Positions 1 to 15,585 of a DNA stretch of 64,000 nt are shown piece after piece. The DNA comes from Cichorium intybus (lineage: Eukaryota; Streptophyta; Magnoliopsida; Asterales; Asteraceae). Position numbers and translations under genes: made by a program. The stretch spans positions 75,251,494 through 75,315,493 of the forward strand of contig CM042013.1 in the NCBI GenBank assembly GCA_023525715.1, in the 5' to 3' direction. Within the stretch, counting starts at the first letter, position 1, and every line of letters begins with the position of its first letter. The notes under the pieces are model-generated. The model did not search any database and was not told the origin of the DNA. It was given only the letters and a program-made list of their open reading frames with translations.

Positions 1-372
1 AATCTACAAACCATTTCACGACAGTCTTCGTTCATACTTACTTCCTAAAAGTATGATCGACTGTGGACTTTTGAATAATCAAATTATTCAGGAAGTGAAA
101 CATGCAAAAAATTGAAACAAAAAATCTGACTGGTAGTTACTCTTGCTTATTACCAAGTCTCCACAAGGTAATCACCGAGTCGGATTCTTTATAAAACTAT
201 TATCGGTTACTATGTATCCAAATGTCTCATATTGATACACTTTATCCAATTGGACATTCTTCCGATGATATCTCAATTTAGTCATATATTGTCATTCTTA
301 CTTACATCTCCATTCTGTGTACTGTGACTTAACATGGTTCTCGGGATCTTTAGTCCACATGATTGCACCCTA

Positions 373-440
373 AGACTATTTCGAGATGTTACGATGTGCT
401 GGTGACCCACATGCGCTCCATCGAAATACCAACGAAACTC
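373..440 (-). other. Stem-loop A1 with conserved 22-nt loop
   Basis: The loop is 397-418 (plus strand starts TGCTGGTGACCC and ends GCGCTC). The inner stem CGATG/CATCG and an outer imperfect stem (TTTCGAGATG with AATACCAACGAAA) enclose it. The equivalent hairpin in element B (51064-51130) has TGATG/CATCA, a compensatory C-G to T-A change. Confidence 0.7.
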
Positions 441-1342
441 TTTAACCATTAAGTCCTTTTACTTATTTGAAACTCTTTTCAAATTACTATTAACATTCAC
501 CTCGATCATTTTTCAATGATTTCTCACGTATGTACAAAATCCATTAAGTATTCCCAGCCAGGTCATATCCTGAATCTGACTCACTATGCTATAAGCATTG
601 AGCTATCAGGACATGTTCATGACACTTTTGATCGATCTAAGAAGCTCGTGGAATCCGATCTAATCTAATTCCAAACCCTTTCGGAATCTTGAGATTACTT
701 ATAATCCCAGTGTCACGACTTTTAATAACTATTTCCTTTCGGAGACTCTTTCTCATGCATCTTGAATCTTACTAAGATCATGCTTACTATGGCTAGGTCT
801 ATACTGATGATAACATCTATCTGATAGATGTCTATGGATTATGTGAGTATGTTGCACCTTCTTTATATCTCTCATGACAAATCATCACAATTTGCAATGA
901 TAGGAAACTTATTTCCTGGGGCAATGCATCTTGAATCTCATCAAGATCATCTTGGCAGAGTTTCGATCTATCTCATAGACGTTTACAACCACCTGAGTAT
1001 GTCGTATCTCTATTAAGCCTTTCATAGCGATCCGTCTCTTAACACGAAGTCATTACACTTTGTAATGAAAAGAGACGTTTCCTAGAAATAGTATGTAACC
1101 CACATATGGAGATAGTAGATAACAGCGACACTCCCACTGGCTTTGACACGGTTGTGGATTATTCACAAAATCCAGAACTTTTGGCACATTTTGAGAATCC
1201 AAACCTTTCTGACATCTTAATGGATATCTTTGAGCTTTTTCTCAAAATCCAATCCTTTGGCACATTTTGAGAATCTGAATATCCTTTCTTGCGAGATGCC
1301 CGTGGGGTAAACCCAGGCCCGTGTACCTTTGTATTGGGACAC

Positions 1343-1404
1343 TCTTTGTGAGTACCTATTAGTGTGCCGGTGATCCACACGCGCTCCACTAACGACTCAC
1401 AATA
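1343..1404 (-). other. Stem-loop A2 with conserved 22-nt loop
   Basis: The loop is 1365-1386 (TGCCGGTGATCC...GCGCTC on plus). The stem pairs TTAGTG with CACTAA and TTGTGAGT with ACTCACAA across a short internal bulge. The element B counterpart (52047-52119) keeps the same pairing with one position reduced to a G.U-type pair. Confidence 0.7.
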
Positions 1405-2551
1405 TGCCATACTGAATCCTTTCGGATTTCATCTTCTATCGAGAGTGCTTCTCCCGGAATCAATTACATGACTCTGAGTATCGTCTCAGTCAACCAGATG
1501 TTCTAAAGGTACGTTTCTGTCCATGTCGCTTTCTTTTGATGATTCAATTACTCCCACTGGTTTTTAGACCAGGTGTAAGAATCAATCAATTTTTTTTTCA
1601 CGTAGACAGTGTCTCGCCCTAAGATTCTCTTGTTTGGCAACAACCGGGCTCACCAACGCTTTCAAGTAGTCGAATTGTTAATCCATACCAACTATAGTGT
1701 TTTACCACCAAATGGTATGTCACCTCGGTCATAACTACTTATGATGGTGATCAATACTACTGGTCAAGAGAAGATTATGTCAATATTAAAACAGAAATCT
1801 GATTTCTGCTATAAGCCTAGTGATGACTAAGGGTTCTTTTCACTTGGCAAATCCTGAACTCATTCAAGACTGTCCCAACTCCCACTGTTTCCTTAGAACA
1901 TAAGTTCTTTCTAAAAGAGCTCTTTCTTTTTCAGGTACAGCGGGATAGCCAGTGAAACGGCAATGCTGATCGGGTTCAGGCTAGTCATGAGATTCGGACG
2001 AACGCTACACGACCCTGGACTTTCTATGTACAAGTGGGACAATCCCAGCTTTACATTTCAGACAGTGTCTGCAAAACCTACTTAGTCGAAGGATGTGGTT
2101 GGGATATGGTTTATATGGTCTGACTAGTATAGTATTCAATTTATTGGAAACTGATTGGTAATGTATCTCATACATCGAGGATCGAACTAATTCGACCAAT
2201 GCTCCATCATCTTCCCTAAGACACATTATAACTATCAATGTTCTTGGAACAGAATAAGCTGTGAAACGTTTTTCTCAGTTTATCTTATTACTCAGGTTCT
2301 GTGGATCTTGTACTTCCTTTGAAGTCGTTGAACTGTTCAAGGTTTCAATTCAATCGCTTATTCTGATAAGCGAAGCCATATTCGTCATACCGAATGACAA
2401 ATATCGTGAAGTACAAACAATTGTGTCTTATTTGAGGATTCGAGCAATACACAGCAACGATGTGTCCGTTGCTCCTAATCTCAATGTCTTTTACATCTTT
2501 GTGTAAACTTATAACTTTGTTAATTTTGTTCAAGACTTGCAATTATCACTT

Positions 2552-2815
2552 GACTCTAAGTCAACTGATTCCAAAATCCTATCCTCTGGACCTTTGGGTG
2601 ATTCATTTCTTGTCACATGTGCTGTATAAAGACCTTAATCATCATCTGACTCTAAGTCAAATGATTCCAAAGCCCTGTCCAACTGTATCTTTGGTTGATT
2701 CATTTCTTGACACATTAAGAACTCAATTCATCATGAGACTCTAAGTCAAATGATTCCAAAGTCTTGTCCAACTAGACCTTTGGTTGAATTAATTCTTATA
2801 ACATTTATATTAACA
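2552..2815. repeat. About 90-bp tandem repeat, three diverged copies
   Basis: Copies begin at about 2552, 2648 and 2737, each opening with the near-palindrome GACTCTAAGTC followed by AATGATTCCAAA and a CTTTGGTTGATT block. Element B has only two copies at the same place (53248 and 53346), so copy number changed after the two elements diverged. Confidence 0.75.
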
Positions 2816-3168
2816 ATCATAAAGGACACAATTCATGAATCCAAATGCTTTGGATGCATTAATATTCAAGCTATTACTATTCATGCATTCAACACATTCA
2901 TACAACATTTCAAGGATAATTTCAAACAACAGGTGTTAAAAGAAAATTGACAATTTTATTAAAACAAAATCCTTGAACAATGTAATATATGATAAACAAT
3001 GTCATACGCATCTAAAAGCTAATAAAAATATTTCAATATCTAACTAAACTTCAAAACTGCATGAGCTGGAAATCCAATCCAAAAGTGCTCCTATGCGCCA
3101 AAGTCCCGTACCCTACTGATTCCCTGCATACAAACCAAAATGTGACTATCACATTATGTATCAAGGAA

Positions 3169-4007
3169 TTATGGAACAGGAGTTTTGAGGTTTTTAGATA
3201 TACCTGAGCTTTCAAAAGATTTTGACCTTGGAGCGTCTTCCAATCTTTCCGTGACTGTATCCGATTCTGTGGATTCCCAGTTTAAGACTTGACTAGACGA
3301 TCTGGATTGTTTCTTGCTGCGTCTTTTTATTGGACTTAATCCAGAAGTAGCTGAACCATTGGAGCTATGCCTATCCAAAAGTGACTCGTATAAGGTCAAT
3401 AGTGGATGCATTTCCATAAAAGCCCTTTTCTGGTTTTCCTTTCTATACGTCTGAATGAACAGATCATACTCACTAGTCAGCGAAGCAAGTAGAATGTTTA
3501 CACTCATCTCCTAAATCATGGAATAACCAAGTTTGTACAATTCGCCTATGTACGCTTCAATCCGAAGAACATGCAAATCGATGCTACTTCCTTCTTTTAG
3601 CTTGCACTCTGCAAGTCTTTTGAAGATCCTAGCTCGCTCCTCTTCAACCGGTTTTTGGAACCTTTCCTCAACCAGTTGCATTAACTCATATGGCCCCAAG
3701 GATTCAAAATCCTTGCGGAACTTGGGTCAATGGTCAATAGCATGAGGTCACAAATCTTATCGGATTCATCAACTAAGAAGCTATGCTTATCATAAGAACT
3801 CTTTATGATGACTTGTTCCGGTGGAACCGAGATCGAATACTCGGTGAGATGTAGCTTGCCAGCAATGACGAGAACCAGTCTCCAATTGCGAAGCCATTCC
3901 TTACAGTTATGGCCAGTCAGCCTTTCCATATTTGGCAGATGCATTATGACGCTCTCAGAAATGGGTGAAGGAGGAGAGGGAGGAGAATAGACACTTGATT
4001 CGGACAT
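3169..4007 (-). pseudogene. Copia-type gag of element A (frameshift plus one stop)
   Basis: Gag would form the virus-like particle that packages the element RNA. The frame starts at ATG 4007 (MSESSVYSPPSPPSP) and shows the UBN2/retrotran_gag type pattern: a KEWLRNWRLVL block near residue 36, KICDLMLL, then ELMQLVEERFQ, RLAECKLKEGSSIDLHV and YIGELYKLGY, followed by NILLASLTSEYDLF. The tail (about 60 residues, basic and Ser-rich) has no CCHC zinc knuckle. Lesions: one frameshift near 3730-3740 and one in-frame stop at about 3510. The gene ends at 3169 with no pol behind it. Assignment to copia gag is by motif order; the absence of pol is seen directly. Confidence 0.8.
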
Positions 4008-4296
4008 CTACAATAAACATAATTTATTAGTTTAATTAATCATTTTAAATAGTTACCCAATTTATTATTTATTAAGGCTAGGACCCAAAAAACCCAAACT
4101 ATGATGTGAAGAGGGATGTCATAATCACAACATAATGGTCATTAAGGTAGATAACACAGTTATCAATTTCATCTTATGAAATTCCTTGATCTGTTGATAT
4201 ACTCAATGGCATGTTTAGTCTCAGATGTGCCCCACTGTTTGTGACTGGGATGCCGAGGATCACAAACCGGGTGTGAATAACCATGCAAGTTAGCTT

Positions 4297-4381
4297 GGTA
4301 TTCTCGAAGTCAATTACCATCTCTAATTGACGTGCCGGTTAACCACACAAGCTCCATCAATAATGGTAAAATCGAGAAACC
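4297..4381 (-). other. Stem-loop A3 in the 5' leader
   Basis: The loop is 4333-4354 (starts TGCCGGTTAACCACAC). The stem pairs ATTG with CAAT, TACCAT with ATGGTA, and TTCTCGA with TCGAGAA. In element B the middle block is TATCAT/ATGATA, a compensatory C-G to T-A change. It lies between the primer site and gag. Confidence 0.75.
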
Positions 4382-4382
4382 T

Positions 4383-4458
4383 ATTGCAACTCTTTGTGAA
4401 CCCCTATTGGTGTGCCGATTAACCACACACGCTCCACCAATGTTTCACAAAGTGCAAT
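4383..4458 (-). other. Stem-loop A4 in the 5' leader
   Basis: The loop is 4413-4434 (starts TGCCGATTAACCACAC). The stem pairs ATTGGTG with CACCAAT, CTTTGTGAA with TTCACAAAG and ATTGCA with TGCAAT, making this one of the best-paired of the eight. In element B the blocks read ATTAGTG/CACTAAT and CTTTATGAG/CTCATAAAG, three compensatory changes that preserve pairing. Confidence 0.8.
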
Positions 4459-5216
4459 GTGCAACTTCATGGATTAGCAACTAATTCACATTTTTGACCT
4501 AAAGTAACTAGATTGAGATTTTGTTCAAAGTTCTAGTACTTTCAATTATAACATTATACTTTTAAGAGGCTTAGCGGTTCTATCAAACCCGTTCAGCTAA
4601 CGACACTAGAGTGACTAGGAGAGCGGTGGGTGAGAGTGGACACCCATTAGACTACCATTTTATAGGCAGTCGCCTTATACCCTCTTTATAGGACAGTTTT
4701 GTGAATGAGGCCTACTAACGGTAAGATTAACCAATTTTATCTTACATATAAAAATTAACTTTTAATCATAAATATATAAGATATATTTTAATCATATTAA
4801 AATATTTTAGATTTAATTTTAATATAATTTTCGCAAATTATTGTGCATTTTTTCGAAAATTTAAATTAAATCTTTAACTGATTTAATTGGTCTTTTAATT
4901 AAACAATTTAATTAAACTAATTAAATCAAGTATGGGGAAACACAAAATTAATCAAATTAATTTCCTAACCTTTCCCTTTAATTTTGAAAATAGCAGGCAT
5001 GGGAAAAGGGGTTCCAGTTATTTAATTATCCAATAATTACCGAAAATAACAACCAACTAAACATGGCAAGCAGAAATCGAAAAACGGAAGGGAGGAGGCT
5101 AGGGTTTTCAAAACCCTAGCCACCAATTTCGACAATGGCCTCATGGTGGGTTTATTTTCGCAAAACACCCAACAACAAGATAAATAGATACATCAAATTC
5201 ACAAGAAAACAAGCCA
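4459..5216 (-). other. 5' leader of element A
   Basis: Non-coding leader between the primer site and the hairpin pair. It includes a GC-richer block near 4620-4670 (GCGGTGGGTG with CACCCATTAGAC), which can form a further short hairpin and is retained in B at about 55230-55265, and an AT-rich stretch of TTAATTAAA-type sequence (4740-4980). Confidence 0.6.
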
Positions 5217-5228
5217 GCTCTGATACCA
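5217..5228 (-). other. Primer binding site, element A (initiator tRNA-Met)
   Basis: Minus-strand TGGTATCAGAGC, the standard complement of the 3' end of plant initiator tRNA-Met, lies one base inside the end of the 5' LTR. It fixes the orientation and the LTR boundary. Confidence 0.9.
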
Positions 5229-5229
5229 C

Positions 5230-8856
<3,627 letters not shown>

Positions 8857-9378
8857 TGTAATGCGCGGTTTCTCAATCTTAGGATACACCAAAAAAATTA
8901 ATCAAACACAAGTCTTATATTGGTGTAAACCCAAAAGATGAGTAACTAGTTACAAAGTTGCATCAAAAGTCTAGTTTAAGTTATAAACTATATACAACAA
9001 GTATTACAAGTTTTACATAAAAACCAGGATATTTGAAAGTTCAAACAACAAACACAATTCCATTCCAAAGTCTATAGTCCATTCCAAGGTCCATAGTCCA
9101 TTCAAGCTAACCCTCCGTGATGTGTTTTCCATGACCTGCACTACCAGAACCTAATACAGACAACAATAACAAACAAATTATGAGCTTCAATAGCTCAGTG
9201 AGTAATTAGATAATAACTTGGTTATATAATCCAACTTCTCTTTTAAGTGAATCCCAAAATGGCTATCTCAACCTTTAGTATATCACAAACATTAATACTC
9301 TGTAATTCAATACTCAAACTTGAATTTACTCAATCAATCCAATATGAAAATTTCTTTGATCTGCAACAAATATCTCAA

Positions 9379-9473
<95 letters not shown>
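9379..9473. repeat. (CA)n(TA)n microsatellite in LTR C
   Basis: About seven CA units run into a long TA run. The same compound array sits at the same place in the other LTR (about 24833-24934), so it predates insertion. Confidence 0.95.
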
Positions 9474-9476
<3 letters not shown>

Positions 9477-10090
9477 CATCTAATGATAACTACTCACCTG
9501 AAGTTCAATCAATACGTGGAACTCCAGAACCTCGTGCTTGATCCTGTCTAGCTTTAGCTGTAACACAACAGCTAAATTTCAATACTCAAATCTCTAAATA
9601 ACCTCAATCACAATTAACATCGACAATAAATCCAAAATTAGCATCGACAATAAATCCAGAATTAGCATCATATAGTGAAGTGATAATCAAACTATAATAA
9701 AATCACTCTAATTATACTCTCACTTTACTAATTTGACCCATTCAAGATCAAAAACACCACAACAAGTATTGCACTAGTTTGAATCTAGGATTTAAACTCT
9801 TTATAGACTTGCTAATCTAACAATTTGGCTCTAACATCATCAATTCACAGGTGGGTCATCGAGACCACATGAAACTACTTCAAATCAAACCACTTAACCA
9901 TTGAAATGAAACCAAAATCAAAGAGGATTACCTTTCAAGCTCAAAGCATAAATCCCTAACTTCAATTCGTGAATAACAAGCCTTAATCTCGACTTAGAAG
10001 GGTTAGAATCGTTTTTCTAGGGTTTTAGGAGAGTTTGGTTTGGAAAAGATTAACCCAAATGAAGATATTTCGCACTTTAAAAAGTTACAC

Positions 10091-10282
10091 AGACCCGTAA
10101 CCCGACCCGGGTTACCAAACCCGCTCCGGGTTTTGTTACGCATATCCCCGCTTCAGACCCAGGCGCAGCACGGTCCCGGTTATTCGACCCGACCCGGGTT
10201 TCTATTGAGCACGACCCGGGTTACTCTTTTTCAATTTTTATTTCAACCCAACTCGACCCGTGTCTTAAAACTCGACCCGGTT
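10091..10282 (-). repeat. CCCGGG palindrome array in LTR C
   Basis: Repeated GACCCGGGTT/AACCCGGGTC-type motifs and diverged versions (GACCCGTAACCC, CCGCTCCGGG, CGACCCGTG, CGACCCGG) make a GC-rich island in an AT-rich LTR. The sister LTR retains part of it at 25290-25420. Equivalent arrays with different palindromes occur in LTRs D, F and the 28167 LTR. Confidence 0.75.
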
Positions 10283-10444
10283 TGACTTTTTAAGAATTTA
10301 CTTTGTTTCTTTTACCTATTTTAACATCCTACTTCTCCTAGATAGGTTTCTAAACATATTAACTCATGTTTTAACTCATCTAATCTCATTTATATAAAAA
10401 TTAACATAACTCTACTATAATTTAAAGTTACGGTATTACAAGTT

Positions 10445-11893
10445 CTTACCCCCTTCAAAAGATTCCGTCCTCGAAATCTCTTGAAACAAAAAGGGATACT
10501 TTGACCGCATCTCTTTCTCCGCTTCCCAAGTGACATTTGTTCCTCTATGATGTCGCCATTGTAATTTAACCACACCAATCTCTTTATTTCGTAACTTCTT
10601 GATCTTTTTGTCTAAGATTCATTCTAGCATCTCTTGATATCTCAATTTCTCGTCTAATTGAATTCCGGTGAAAGGTATTCGAGTAGATTTTTCATGCAAC
10701 GTCTTTCTAAGGTGTGACACATGGAACACATTGTAAATACCTCGTAACTCATCAGGAAGTTCAAGTTTGTACGCAACTGCTCCAATCTTCTCCAAGACTC
10801 GAAAAGGTCCGATAAATCTTGGACTCAACTTCCCTCTTTTACCAAAACAAATTACTCGTTTCCACAGGGACACTTTTAACATCACCATGTCTCCGACTTT
10901 GAACTCTAATAGCTTTCTTCTCTTGTCTGCATATTGCTTTTGGCAGTTTTGGGCTACTCGTATGTGTTCACGGATACTTTGTATCTTCTCCTCGGTTTCA
11001 GCTACAATTTCGGGTCCCGCTAATGGTTTCTCTCCAATCTCCGTCAAACAAGTTGGCGTTCTACACGGTGCACCATATAAAGCTTCAAAAGGTGTCATCT
11101 GTATACTGGAGTGGTAAGTGTTGTTATAAGCAAACTCTACTAAAGGCAGGTGATCTTCCCAACTGCCCCCAAAATCGATTATGCAAGCTCGTAGCATATC
11201 TTCAAGTGTTTGTATCGTTCTTTCTGACTGTCCATCTGTCTGGGGATGATACGCGGTACTCAACAAGGCTTTAGTACCAAAATATCTCTGAAAACTCTAC
11301 CAGAAATGTGAACTGAAATGACTATCTCTGTCAGAAATTATTGAAGTTGGCACTCCATGTTGTCTCACTATTTCTCTAGTATAAATCTCAGCTAATTTTG
11401 ACACTTGATAATCTTCTCGGATCGGAATAAAGTGAGTAGACTTCGTTAATCTATCAACAATAACCCATATGGAATCATATCCTCGAGGAGTCCGAGGCAA
11501 CTTTGTGATGAAATCCATAGTGACTTCATCCCATCTCTTCATTGGTATCGGTAACGGTTGTATTGTTCTGTACGGTTTTTGGTGATTGGCTTTTACTTGA
11601 AGACATGTCAAGCAATTCTCCACAAAACGTCCTACATCTCGCTTCATACCGGGCCACCAGTAATACGGCTTTAGAGTGCAATACATCCGCATACTACCTG
11701 GATGAACTGAATATCTGGTACAGTGAGCATCCTCGAGCAACAGTTGTCTCGCCTCACCATGTTTCGGAACCCAAACTCGCTCTTGAAAGGTTTTGATTCC
11801 TTGCGCATTTTCCACTATTTTCTTCGCATAACTGATCATTCTTTCTTTATTTACATCATTAGCCTCTCTTTGAAATTTTTGTATCATCTCTGG
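10445..11893 (-). pseudogene. Integrase and chromodomain of element C (stops)
   Basis: Integrase joins the element DNA to the host genome; the chromodomain of chromoviruses directs the site. Visible: an H-H-C-C zinc region (HCTRYSVHPG...CLTCLQVK), WWPGMKRD, the first Asp in DEVTMDFITKLPRTPRG, the second in ISDRDSHF, the Glu in HPQTDGQSERT, then a GPFRVLEKIG / ELPDELRGIYNVFHVSHLRK tail and a chromodomain ending VKLQWRHHRGTNVTWEAE. In-frame stops fall near 11893, 11296 and 10619, the last just before the chromodomain. The frame runs almost into the polypurine tract, as usual in this clade. Confidence 0.9.
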
Positions 11894-13357
11894 CTATCGA
11901 CTCACAACTCCCATTTGAGCCGATACAACTCCAATAGGCGGCTCTTTCCAACTCAGTGCATCCGCCACCACATTAGCTTTACCGGGATGGTAAAGTATTT
12001 CACAATCATAATCTTTTAATAGATCCATCCACCGTCTCTGCCTCTTGTTTAACTCTTTCTGATCGAACAGGTATTTCAAACTCTTGTGATATGTATAAAT
12101 CTAGAACCGCACGCCATAAAGATAGTGTCGCCACATCTTCAATGCAAAGACTATCGCTGCTAATTCTAGATCATGTACCGGATAAGTTTTCTCGTGTGGT
12201 TTGAGTTGTCGGGATGCATAGGCAATTACACGTCCTTTTTGCATTAACACACACCCGAGACCACTTAAGGAGGCATCGCTGTAGAGAACAAATTCTTCTC
12301 CTCCTTGCGGTAAGGCCAACACCGGAGCTTTACACAAATAATCTCTCAATTGTTCAAAAGCTGACTGTTGTGCCTTAGTCCAGTTAAACTTCTCTGTCTT
12401 CTTTGTTAATTTGGTTAGGGGTGTAGCTATACGAGAGAAATTTTCAACAAATCTCCGATAGTAACCCGCTAACCCCAAAAAGCTACGAACCTCTATCGGA
12501 CACTTGGGCGGCTCCCAATTCATTACAGCTTCGATCTTTGCCGGATCCACCTTTATACCATCTTCGTTTATCACATGGCCAAGAAATTGAATTTCTCGTA
12601 ACCAAAACTCACACTTCGAAAACTTCGCGTATAACTTCTCCTTACGAAGGAGATCTAACATTTGTTGTAAATGAAATCTATGCTCATCTCGACTCTTCGA
12701 GTAAATCAAAATGTCGTCGATAAATACAATTACGAATTTATCGAGAAAATGACGACAAATTCGATTCATTAGATCCATAAAAGCAACAGGAGCATTAGTC
12801 AAACCAAACGGCATGACTAAAAACTCGTAATGACCATACCTCATGCGAAAAGCCGTCTTCGGAATATCAACTTCTTGTACTCTCAATTAATGATAACCGG
12901 ATCTCAAATTAATCCTTGAAAAATACGTGGCTCCGTGTAGTTGATCAAATAAATCATCGATCCTCGGCAATGGGTAACGGTTCTTTATAGTAATTTTGAT
13001 GAGCTCTCGATAGTTTAGGCACATTCTCATCGAACCATCTTTCTTTTTCACCAAAAGTATAGGCGCACCCCACGGAGACGAACTCGGACGAATAAATCCA
13101 AGTTCCAGTAACTCTTGCAACTGTATCTTTAATTCTTCCATCTCAGACGGTGTCAATCGGTAAGGTGGTCGAGCTACTGGCTTCGCCCCTAGTATTACAT
13201 CAATCACAAATTCAACTTGCCGCCTCGGTGGTAAGCTTGGAAGATCATCTGGAAATACATCAGGATAATCTCCAACCACTTCTACTTCTTCAATTTTAGA
13301 AAGTTTTGATTCGGCACTAATCACATGTGCCATAATCAATTCACCTCCTCTTTCCAT
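11894..13357 (-). pseudogene. Reverse transcriptase and RNase H of element C (stops)
   Basis: RT copies the RNA genome and RNase H removes the RNA strand. RT motifs in order: YPDVFPDDLP, PYRLTPSEMEELK, SSPWGAPILLVKKKDGSMRMC, NRYPLPRIDDLFDQL, then FLVMPFGLTNAP and the catalytic FIDDILIYS (Asp pair intact), FLGHVIN, SFLGLAGYYRRFV. RNase H: VLYSDASLSGLGCVL, YASRQLKPHEKTYPVHDLEL, NVVADALS. Stops occur after FSRINLRSGYH (near 12885, CAA to TAA type), after HYLYGVRF (near 12103) and near 11893. Confidence 0.92.
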
Positions 13358-13900
13358 ATATATTTCCGAGCCATCGCCAATGTCACTATCGGTACTTTTC
13401 GAGAACGTCTCTCACCTTGTATTAACATTCTAGAACCACTCGGTGTTTTTATGGAAAGTGTTTTCTCATGACAATCCATATTACCTCTATTGTCATCTAA
13501 CCAGTCCATCCCGACTATTACATCAAACTTATGATTAGTAATCGGCTTCAGATCGATAAGGAATGTAACCCCAAAGATCTCAAGCCGATATCGTTTATAC
13601 TAACTCTTTACTAAAACACATCTCCTATCTGCTACATCTACTATTACTTTTTCATATAAATCAACTAACGAAATATCTAATTTAGAAGCAAAACACTACG
13701 ATATAAAGGACACAGATGCACCAGAATCAAAGAGTACTCGTGCTTGAAAAGATTTCAAGCTAAAAATACCTGTGATAACATCGGTCCGATCTCGAGCCTC
13801 CTGCACGGTCATCAGAAAAGCTCGAGTTCTCACGTTTCCACCGCCTCTATCTCTTCTATCACCTCGATTATCACTTCGTCCCGCTCTCAGAGTCTTACGA
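13358..13900 (-). pseudogene. Aspartic protease region of element C (stops, frameshift)
   Basis: The protease cuts the Gag-Pol polyprotein. The active-site motif ARVLFDSGASVSFIS is intact near 13696-13740, followed by a stop. The downstream flap and body are readable as KFDVIVGMDWLDDN and MDCHEKTLSI. A second stop lies near 13605, and a shift in a short ATATATAT run near 13350 separates this part from the RT frame. Confidence 0.8.
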
Positions 13901-14541
13901 TGTGAATCGGTTCTCGGCTTCGGGCAATCCGGGCGAATATGACCGCTTTCTCCACAATTAAAACACACACGATTTTTCTCTAAACAGTCTCGAGCCATAT
14001 GCCCTGTCTTCCCACACTGATAACACATAAGGACGGGGTGCTCGCATCACGATCTCTAGAATGTTTCCGACGACACTTTTCACACCATTTACTCTCCATT
14101 CTCCTTGAATCACCTCGATACTGATAACTCGGGACTGGTTGTTTCTGAAAATTGCCTCCCGATTTTCCTTCCCACTTTCTTTTCAGACCTCCGCTATCTT
14201 TGTCCTCCTTTTTCTCTTCATTTTGTCTCCGCAATTCTTTTTCTCGGGATTTGGCAGTCTCGACAATCTGCTGATAAGTGGTAAAGCTCGAACTCTGTAA
14301 GAACTCTCGTATCTGGGTCCTCAGTCCCCACAGATACCTATCAGTCTTTCTTTCTTCAGTATCTACCTGATGAGCAGCGAACCTGGCTTTCTCATTAAAC
14401 TCTGTCGTATACTCTTGTACCGACCGCGTTCCCTGCTGTAATGTCAGAAAATCCTCTTCCATACTTTTCATTGCAGTATTTGAGCAATATTCTTCATAAA
14501 CTTTGTTTTGAACTCCTCCCACGTCGGTTCTGATTCCAATC
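13901..14541 (-). pseudogene. Gag C-terminal part of element C with two zinc knuckles
   Basis: Shows AMKSMEEDFLTLQQGTRSVQ and EYTTEFNEKARFA of the Retrotrans_gag domain, a charged KSREKELRRQNEEKKE stretch, then two CCHC knuckles (CYQCGKTGHMARDC and CFNCGESGHIRPDC) that bind the RNA genome. A frameshift near 14000-14030 separates the domain from the knuckles, and another lies close to the D insertion. The upstream boundary is the insertion point of element D; the first gag half is at 23507-24020. Confidence 0.85.
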
Positions 14542-14873
14542 TGTAACGCCAAGATACTCTTTTTATAAATATAATAAAAAGGGTAAAATGGTCATTTTAC
14601 CTTGGACGGGTAAAGTGGTCTTTTAGACAGAAAAGTAATTAGTTTAAAATAATATTTTGAGTTTTGGACTTAAAATGTTATAAAAACGGATTTTTGGTCG
14701 TTTTACCACAAAAGGGTAATTTGGTCATTTGACCATGTGAAGGACCAAATATGAAAAATATTGTTGGTTGTGGCAAAAATGTAAGAAATGAAAGTTTTAT
14801 TGTAATAAAACTTGATTTTGTGGTCAAAGTTCAAGAAAATGAACTTTAGGACTAAAAATGTAAAAATTTGTGG

Positions 14874-14881
14874 TATAAATA
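14874..14881 (+). promoter_or_regulatory. TATA box of LTR D
   Basis: TATAAATA in context GTGGTATAAATAGAAGAG, about 330 bp into the LTR. The second copy is at 21176-21183. It places transcription start near 14905, so the palindrome array downstream would be transcribed. Confidence 0.6.
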
Positions 14882-15404
14882 GAAGAGAGTTGACTCTCTC
14901 CTTGACTAGCCAATTGTGCAGCAACGGGAGAAGGTTTGAAGGTGTGATTTCTGCAGGAGATCATGAAATTGAAGCAAGAACTAGGAACAATGGTTGGAGT
15001 GGGTGATTTCCAAGCAATTAAGGTAAGTAGATTGCCCTTTTTGTCTAGTTCTTGAAGAAGTTCTAAATGGGTTTTATAGAAACTGAAATTTGTAAATTTC
15101 AGTTATGATTATGTGTTTAAATTGATGTAATACTTCCATTAAGTCATGCTAATAAGGACTTAGTTCAAGAAAATGGAAGTAGGTTGTTATTTTTGATGAA
15201 ATTGAAGTTTTGGGGTTTTGGAACAAAGAACCCTAATTCCTCATTTTGATTGATTTGGTTGTTTTGGATGGTTGAAAACCTTGTTAAAGTATAAGGTTTT
15301 AGCCTAGGAACAAACCCCAAATGATTAAGTCGAGTATTAAGGGCTTAAAATGAGAAAATGAGATTTTGTAGCTTGAAAATCGGAGTTCCTGGTCTGCTGA
15401 TCAG

Positions 15405-15585
15405 CCCTCGCGACGCGACCAGCATGGTCCTCGCGACTCGAAGGGCATGACCTTCGCGCCTCGACCAGCATGGCCCTCACGACTCGAAGGTGTGCCTTCG
15501 CGACTTGACCCGAGTTGCCCTCGCGACTCGAAGAGCCTAGTCTTCGCGACTCGACCATAGGGTCCGTCGCGACGCGAGCCCTGGG
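15405..15585 (+). repeat. CTCGCGACTCGA palindrome array in LTR D
   Basis: About eight imperfect units of CTCGCGACTCGA-like sequence (also CGCGACGCGA, TTCGCGCCTCGA), spaced about 30 bp and separated by CCAGCATGG or AAGGGCATG spacers. The copy in the 3' LTR (21707-21887) is nearly identical. Confidence 0.8.

Larger units (their letters stand above)
1..3168 (-). other. Non-coding 3' half of element A interior
   Basis: No reading frame resembling a retroelement protein is present in any frame. The region holds two stem-loops (373-440, 1343-1404), short self-complementary stretches such as CATCTATC-TGATAGATG near 810-830, diverged internal duplications (for example GGCACATTTTGAGAATC at about 1180 and 1259), and the tandem repeats at 2552-2815. 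It aligns with 50605-53750 of element B, so non-coding sequence has been retained in two separate copies. Confidence 0.7.
8857..10440 (-). repeat. 3' LTR of element C
   Basis: A 1584-bp LTR reading TGTAATACCGTAA...GCGCATTACA on the minus strand (the sister copy ends GGGCATTACA). It is the longer of the two LTRs because the 5' copy has lost about 332 bp (equivalent to 9801-10132). It contains a (CA)(TA)n microsatellite and an array of CCCGGG-centred palindromes. Confidence 0.9.

Noticed and set aside
14812..15006. 64-codon plus-strand frame in LTR D (and 21114-21308)
   Set aside because: It spans the TATA box and leader, ends in non-coding LTR sequence, and is kept only because the LTRs are copies.
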